Of a DNA stretch of 28,178 bases, positions 23,886-28,178 are shown piece after piece. This stretch comes from JADHZC01 sp964409505 (GTDB lineage: Bacteria; Pseudomonadota; Alphaproteobacteria; Rickettsiales; Rickettsiaceae). Positions within the stretch are counted from its first letter, which is position 1. Every line of letters starts with the position of its first letter. The notes under the pieces were generated by a model. The model saw only the letters and a program-made list of their open reading frames with translations. It was not told the origin of the DNA and did not search any database. The translations under genes and the position numbers were made by a program. The DNA is taken from the NCBI GenBank assembly GCA_964409505.1, contig CAYPDK010000011.1:1-28178 (forward strand), in the 5' to 3' direction.

Positions 23886-23905
23886 TTTAAATATATATAT
23901 TTAAA
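23886..23905. repeat. Perfect 20-bp A/T palindrome
   Basis: TTTAAATATATATATTTAAA is its own reverse complement. It lies between the ftsZ stop and the start of the small conserved gene, in almost pure A/T. It may mark a promoter or a DNA-unwinding site, or it may be chance in this composition. Confidence 0.4.
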
Positions 23906-24039
23906 TATTTAAATAAAAAAGTTTAATATCTTGTTTATTTATAGCAGTATTTTTTTTTACACTAATACAAAATTATATATTTTTAATAAATTATCTTTAA
24001 TAGCACTTCTTAAGAACTAGATCTATGTACTTTTTTATC

Positions 24040-25662
24040 CTACCTACGTCTAAGGTTTGGAAGTTCCTCAACAGAAGAGTTAGAAGTATTTCCCTTGTTA
24101 TTACGGCTAAATAATAATTCTTCTTCCTCCGCAGAATAATCCAAAACAGAATCTTGGTCTAGCGTTTCACTTTTTCTATTAAGCCTAAACAAAGACTTCC
24201 AAAAAGATCGTTGTCTCCTAGGAACAAAAATCTCTTTTTGTTCTTGAGCAGAGTTTATAACGTCAAAATCAGTAAAATTATCCTCGTTGTTTTCTTTCTC
24301 TCCTAAAGCATCCTCAACTTTGTTGGTAAAATTATCAGTTTTAGGTTCAGATTTTGATGTAACTATTTTAGATAAACCTGATTCTTCACTCTTGACTAAT
24401 TCTTGGTCTAGATTTTCTTTCTGCAAAAATGCAGAATCACTCTTGTCCTGACTTTCAATATCCAGATCATTTTTTTGAGATAAAAATGCATCACTATCTT
24501 TAGTATTTAAAAAAGATTCCTCTCTATCTACTTTTGTACTATGAGACTGTTTTATATGACTCTGCTCTGTAGTTTTTTCCTGTAAAATTTTTGAATCTTC
24601 TAAATCTTGATTCTGTAAAGATTTTTTTTTCGCAGGTGAAGAGCTGTAAATATCCAAATATTGCTTATTATAACAAGCTTTAGAACTTTCCGTAATACCC
24701 GTAGCCACAACAGATACTCTTATTTTTCCTTCAAGAGTATCATCAAATGTAGATCCAAAAATAATATGAACAGAATCATTATTAATTTCAGAAATAATAC
24801 GATTAGCAGCATTATCAACTTCATATAAAGTCATATCCTTTCCTCCAGTGATATTAATCAATACACCAGAAGCTCCAAGCATAAAACTATTATCTAACAA
24901 AGGATTTGTAATTGCGGCTTCTGCTGCCTGTATAGACCTATTTTCTCCAGATGCCTCACCAGTCCCCATCATGGCGGCTCCAGTGTTATGCATAATAGTT
25001 TTTATATCTGCAAAATCAAGATTAATTAATCCTGGCATCATAATAAGATCCGTGATACTTCTAACACCTGAGTATAAAACATCATCTGCAATTTTAAAGG
25101 CATCAGTTAGAGTAGTAGTCTCATTGGCAACTCTGAATAAATTCTGATTTGGAACAATAACTAAAGTATCAACATATTTTTCTAATTCTTCTATCCCAGC
25201 TTCAGCAATTTTCATTCTTCTAGATCCTTCAAAGGTAAAGGGTTTAGTAACAACCCCAATAGTCAGGACTCCTAATTCTTTAGCAATTTTAGCAATAACC
25301 GGAGCAGCTCCTGTACCTGTACCACCTCCCATTCCTGCAGTAATGAAGATCATATTACTCCCTTCTATATAAGGCTTGATCTCATCCACAGATTCCTCTG
25401 CAGAGATTTTTCCTATCTCAGGAGACGCTCCTGCTCCAAGACCATGAGTAGAACTCGCTCCTAGCTGTATTTTATTTGAGCATTTTGCATTAGATAGAGA
25501 CTGAGCATCAGTATTTGCTACAACAAAGCTCACACCTTGCAAATTAGATTCAATCATATTGCCAATAGCATTACTCCCAGCTCCTCCTATACCAAAAATT
25601 GTGATATTAGGTTTTAAAATAATATTTTCAGGAATTTGAATACTAAGACCTTCTGACTCCAT
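24040..25662 (-). CDS. ftsZ: Cell division protein FtsZ with a long C-terminal linker
   Basis: Tubulin-like GTPase that forms the division ring. The globular GTPase domain (about 12-330) carries FGIGGAGSNA (23-32), the tubulin signature GGGTGTGA (112-119), and the T7 loop NLDFAD. It is followed by an unusually long, charged linker rich in Ser, Lys, Glu and Asp (about 335-525). The end, SVEELPNLRRR, matches the conserved FtsA/membrane-tether peptide. I chose the ATG at 25662 (540 residues, MESEGLSIQ). The frame extends to a TTG at 25704, adding 14 hydrophobic residues not seen in FtsZ. No ftsA or ftsQ lies next to it. Confidence 0.97.
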   Translation of the reverse strand: MESEGLSIQIPENIILKPNITIFGIGGAGSNAIGNMIESNLQGVSFVVANTDAQSLSNAKCSNKIQLGASSTHGLGAGASPEIGKISAEESVDEIKPYIEGSNMIFITAGMGGGTGTGAAPVIAKIAKELGVLTIGVVTKPFTFEGSRRMKIAEAGIEELEKYVDTLVIVPNQNLFRVANETTTLTDAFKIADDVLYSGVRSITDLIMMPGLINLDFADIKTIMHNTGAAMMGTGEASGENRSIQAAEAAITNPLLDNSFMLGASGVLINITGGKDMTLYEVDNAANRIISEINNDSVHIIFGSTFDDTLEGKIRVSVVATGITESSKACYNKQYLDIYSSSPAKKKSLQNQDLEDSKILQEKTTEQSHIKQSHSTKVDREESFLNTKDSDAFLSQKNDLDIESQDKSDSAFLQKENLDQELVKSEESGLSKIVTSKSEPKTDNFTNKVEDALGEKENNEDNFTDFDVINSAQEQKEIFVPRRQRSFWKSLFRLNRKSETLDQDSVLDYSAEEEELLFSRNNKGNTSNSSVEELPNLRRR

Positions 25663-25827
25663 ATAATAAGCAAATAAATTAAAATTAAACCAAATCAAAT
25701 TCAAAACGATATTTCAAAACAATATTTTGGATATTTTGACCCAAAATTTTAAGATGTATCAACTGAATTCTAGCTTAGCAAGGAATCTAAATCAACATTT
25801 AAAATTAATTTATTTTTTCAATCTTTC

Positions 25828-28178
25828 TCAAACTGTAAATTTTAATCCTACATTTACCCTAAAACTTTTCATTTTCAGATCTAAAGGATATAAAAACACA
25901 TCTCCTCCCAAAATAGCTGTAACAAATTTGTGAGTTAACTCTGCTGAGCTAGATAAGTTAAAAATATTTTTTACTTGAGATTTTTTCTTATCCTGAATAA
26001 TAGGCTTGCCCATTTCGGATAAAGATCCTTTTGCTTGAGACATATTTTGTGAAAGATTTTGGTATATCTTTCCTTTAAGTCTAAAATTTAGATCTGTATA
26101 TTTTTTTAAAGGCACAAAAAAACAACTGTTAATACTTCCTGTAAAATCGAATCTGTTAATGCTGTCTTTTTTCACATATAAATCGAGTAATTGCGTACTT
26201 TTGTAATATTTCACTTCTGGTATATGAGTATATTCTATACCTATAGCGGGACTAAAATTCACTCTATCTGTAAGATTTATTTTAATACCCATAGCAAAAT
26301 GATTAAAAATACTAGATATGAGTGATTTACTCTGAAATACACCTTGAGCTTTCTTTATTTGTTCTTTTTCAGAAAAATCCTTTGTTTGACCAAGTAGGAA
26401 TAATTTTCTTAATTGTACCATAAATTGCTCTTCTAAAAACACATTTTTATAAAAGAAAAATTTTCCATAACCACAGCCTCCAAACATGTGAGAATCAAAT
26501 TTATTCTCTTCTGGTACTACGCCTCCATTTCCACTATTATAAAAATAACTAACATCAGAGTAAGAATACAAAGCAGATATCCCTGATGTTAATTTATTTT
26601 CCATAAATTTCATTTCCATACCCAAAGCAAAATTATTTGCTGAGACAACATATCCTTTTTCATAAGGGCGAGAAGGACTTTTATTATGTCTTGAATACGA
26701 ATAATGAGCCCATAAATTATTTTTTGAAAAATCATTTTCTGGTAAAAAACCAGTTAAATTTGACCACCCAATACCTGCTGTTGCCTTAAGATCATTAAAA
26801 TTAACAAAATTTATCCTCTCATCAAAAATACCAAAATAATCATTTATACTATGCCCTATAATATCATCAATATAGTAGTTAATTTTTGATATTTTAACAT
26901 ATTCCGGAAATTGTTGATCTTTAGGTAGACCCCTAAAGCATTTGTAGAGATCTTCTAGAATGTTGTTCTCTTTTTGAGTAAGTAATTCTTTTTTCGGAAA
27001 AAATAAATTCTGGTAATTCTGATTCTCTTCATTACTCCAATCAATGAACTTCATAAATTCTTTTTGTGTATTTTCCAAAAATTGATTTTTTTCAAATTGC
27101 TCAAGTTTTTTCTGATTTTCTTCTAACATTTTAAGAAATTGTTTCTTTTTTTCTGCTATAATCGGAGCAAAGAAAGATGTCAATTTTTTCTTAATTATCT
27201 CTTTTAGAGATTTCTCATCAAGCTGTTGATCATTTTTTATTAGTAACGATTTTGGATCTTGCATTATTTTATCCAATTCTTTTGTGAATAAATCTTGTTG
27301 CTCTTGAGTTAGGTCATCTTCAGGTCTTAGTTGTATTTCACTACAAACCTCACTCAGAGCCTCTGATAGGGTATTGAACACTACAGCATGTACCATGTCC
27401 TCATCTACTTGCCCATCTAGTCGTGCCTTATCCAATAAGGCTTGTTCTAACTTTTTTTGCTTTCGTTTTAAGTGATTTATTTCTTTATTCCTAGCTTTAA
27501 TTTCATCTTCTTTTTTTTGGATTTCTACTTGCTTAGTAGTTACTGCTCGTTGCAATTCATTTTTTTCTCCTTCCAGCGTTTGTATTGTATCCTCTTTAGC
27601 TTTTGTCTCGTTCTCTTTTGCTATTGATAACTTATCTATTTCTTCCTTCTTGCTTGCATTTATAGCTTTAATTTCATCTTCTTTTTTTTGGATTTCTCCT
27701 TCTAATGCTACTATTTTTTGTATTTGCTCAGCAGCATTTCCTCCTGATATCTGATTTGTATCCACTAATTTATTTATTTCTACTTTCAGCTTTTGTATTG
27801 TATCCTCTTTAGCTTTTATCTTGTTCTGTTGTGCTGTTGATAACTTATCTTTTGCTTCATTACTTGCATTTATAGCTTTAATTTCATCTTCTTTTTTTTG
27901 GATTTCTCCTTGCTTAGTAGTTAATGCTTGTTGCAATTTGTTTTTTTCTTCTTGCAGCGTTTGTATTCTATCCTCTTTAGCTTTTATCTCGTTCTTTTGT
28001 GCTATTGATAACTTATCTATTTCTTCCTTCTTGCTTACATTTATAGCTTTAATTTCATCTTCTTTTTTTTGGATTTCTCCTTGCTTAGTAGTTAATGCTT
28101 GTTGCAATCCATTTTTTTCTCCTTGCAGCGTTTGTATTATGCCCTCTTTGGCTTTTATCTCGTTCTTTTGTGCTATTG
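25828..28178 (-). CDS. Sca-like autotransporter, N-terminus beyond the window
   Basis: The minus-strand frame is open to the right edge, so the start lies outside. About 783 codons are visible. From the edge to about 27420 the passenger is a long coiled coil of near-identical Lys/Glu/Gln repeats (EIQKKEDEIKA, KAKEDTIQTLEGEKN). A helical region follows to about 26800 (LSEALSEVCSEIQLRPEDDL, KKKLTSFFAPIIAEKKKQF). The last 320 residues are aromatic-rich amphipathic strands typical of an outer-membrane autotransporter barrel, ending FRVNVGLKFTV, a good C-terminal beta-signal. A surface adhesin of the Rickettsia Sca kind is the best guess. The signal peptide is not visible. It is upstream of ftsZ on the same strand, separated by 165 nt. 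Confidence 0.82.
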   Translation of the reverse strand, partial: IAQKNEIKAKEGIIQTLQGEKNGLQQALTTKQGEIQKKEDEIKAINVSKKEEIDKLSIAQKNEIKAKEDRIQTLQEEKNKLQQALTTKQGEIQKKEDEIKAINASNEAKDKLSTAQQNKIKAKEDTIQKLKVEINKLVDTNQISGGNAAEQIQKIVALEGEIQKKEDEIKAINASKKEEIDKLSIAKENETKAKEDTIQTLEGEKNELQRAVTTKQVEIQKKEDEIKARNKEINHLKRKQKKLEQALLDKARLDGQVDEDMVHAVVFNTLSEALSEVCSEIQLRPEDDLTQEQQDLFTKELDKIMQDPKSLLIKNDQQLDEKSLKEIIKKKLTSFFAPIIAEKKKQFLKMLEENQKKLEQFEKNQFLENTQKEFMKFIDWSNEENQNYQNLFFPKKELLTQKENNILEDLYKCFRGLPKDQQFPEYVKISKINYYIDDIIGHSINDYFGIFDERINFVNFNDLKATAGIGWSNLTGFLPENDFSKNNLWAHYSYSRHNKSPSRPYEKGYVVSANNFALGMEMKFMENKLTSGISALYSYSDVSYFYNSGNGGVVPEENKFDSHMFGGCGYGKFFFYKNVFLEEQFMVQLRKLFLLGQTKDFSEKEQIKKAQGVFQSKSLISSIFNHFAMGIKINLTDRVNFSPAIGIEYTHIPEVKYYKSTQLLDLYVKKDSINRFDFTGSINSCFFVPLKKYTDLNFRLKGKIYQNLSQNMSQAKGSLSEMGKPIIQDKKKSQVKNIFNLSSSAELTHKFVTAILGGDVFLYPLDLKMKSFRVNVGLKFTV
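27490..28178 (-). repeat. Tandem 171-bp coding repeats in the autotransporter passenger
   Basis: The marker ATTTCATCTTC followed by eight T occurs at about 27500, 27671, 27881 and 28052. Spacings are 171, 210 and 171 nt, that is 57, 70 and 57 residues, so one unit carries a 39-nt insertion (around the NQISGGNAAEQ segment). The frame is kept. The array runs off the right edge, so its full copy number is unknown. Confidence 0.9.

Overview
The window is about 28 kb of very AT-rich DNA. It looks like chromosome of an obligate intracellular alphaproteobacterium, most likely Rickettsiales. The reasons are: strong A/T codon bias with long homopolymers; the short alphaproteobacterial form of ProS; LolCD, CcmC, FdxA and a psd-pssA pair of the kind seen in that group; a Rickettsia Sca-like autotransporter; and a eukaryote-like NB-ARC/TPR protein. 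The lineage is inferred from gene content, not from a search.

Layout. 1-1650: two minus-strand accessory genes, one cut by the left edge and one built from five 75-bp repeats. 1956-9475: a minus-strand housekeeping run (uvrC, a 12-helix membrane protein, proS, lolC, lolD, rsmA) with tight overlaps from proS to rsmA. 9476-11788: a divergent control region, then plus-strand XRE regulator, psd and pssA. 11804-12078: sdhE on the minus strand, broken in a 10-T tract. 12184-15025: a palindrome-rich control region, then dnaA and dnaN. 15114-18274: NB-ARC/TPR protein, tRNA-Ser(GGA) and a DsbA-like thioredoxin. 18275-18635: a gene-free stretch with nested hairpins. 18636-22447: ccmC, fdxA and polA on the minus strand. 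22783-23836: a miniature glutamine-synthetase-like protein (plus) converging on a small conserved protein (minus). 24040-25662: ftsZ (minus). 25828 to the right edge: the C-terminal part of a coiled-coil autotransporter (minus).

Functions. The core genes cover ribosome maturation (RsmA), lipoprotein sorting (LolCD), phosphatidylethanolamine synthesis (PssA then Psd), replication (DnaA, DnaN, PolA), repair (UvrC, PolA), cytochrome c maturation (CcmC), electron transfer (FdxA) and division (FtsZ). The accessory genes (repeat protein, NB-ARC/TPR, autotransporter) are the likeliest host-interface genes.

Most notable points: the sdhE frameshift in a homopolymer; a heme-copper-oxidase-I-like protein that seems to have lost its heme histidines; a stand-alone glutamine synthetase core; and a predicted-exported STAND NTPase. 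I found no CRISPR array, insertion sequence or clear multi-gene defence system.
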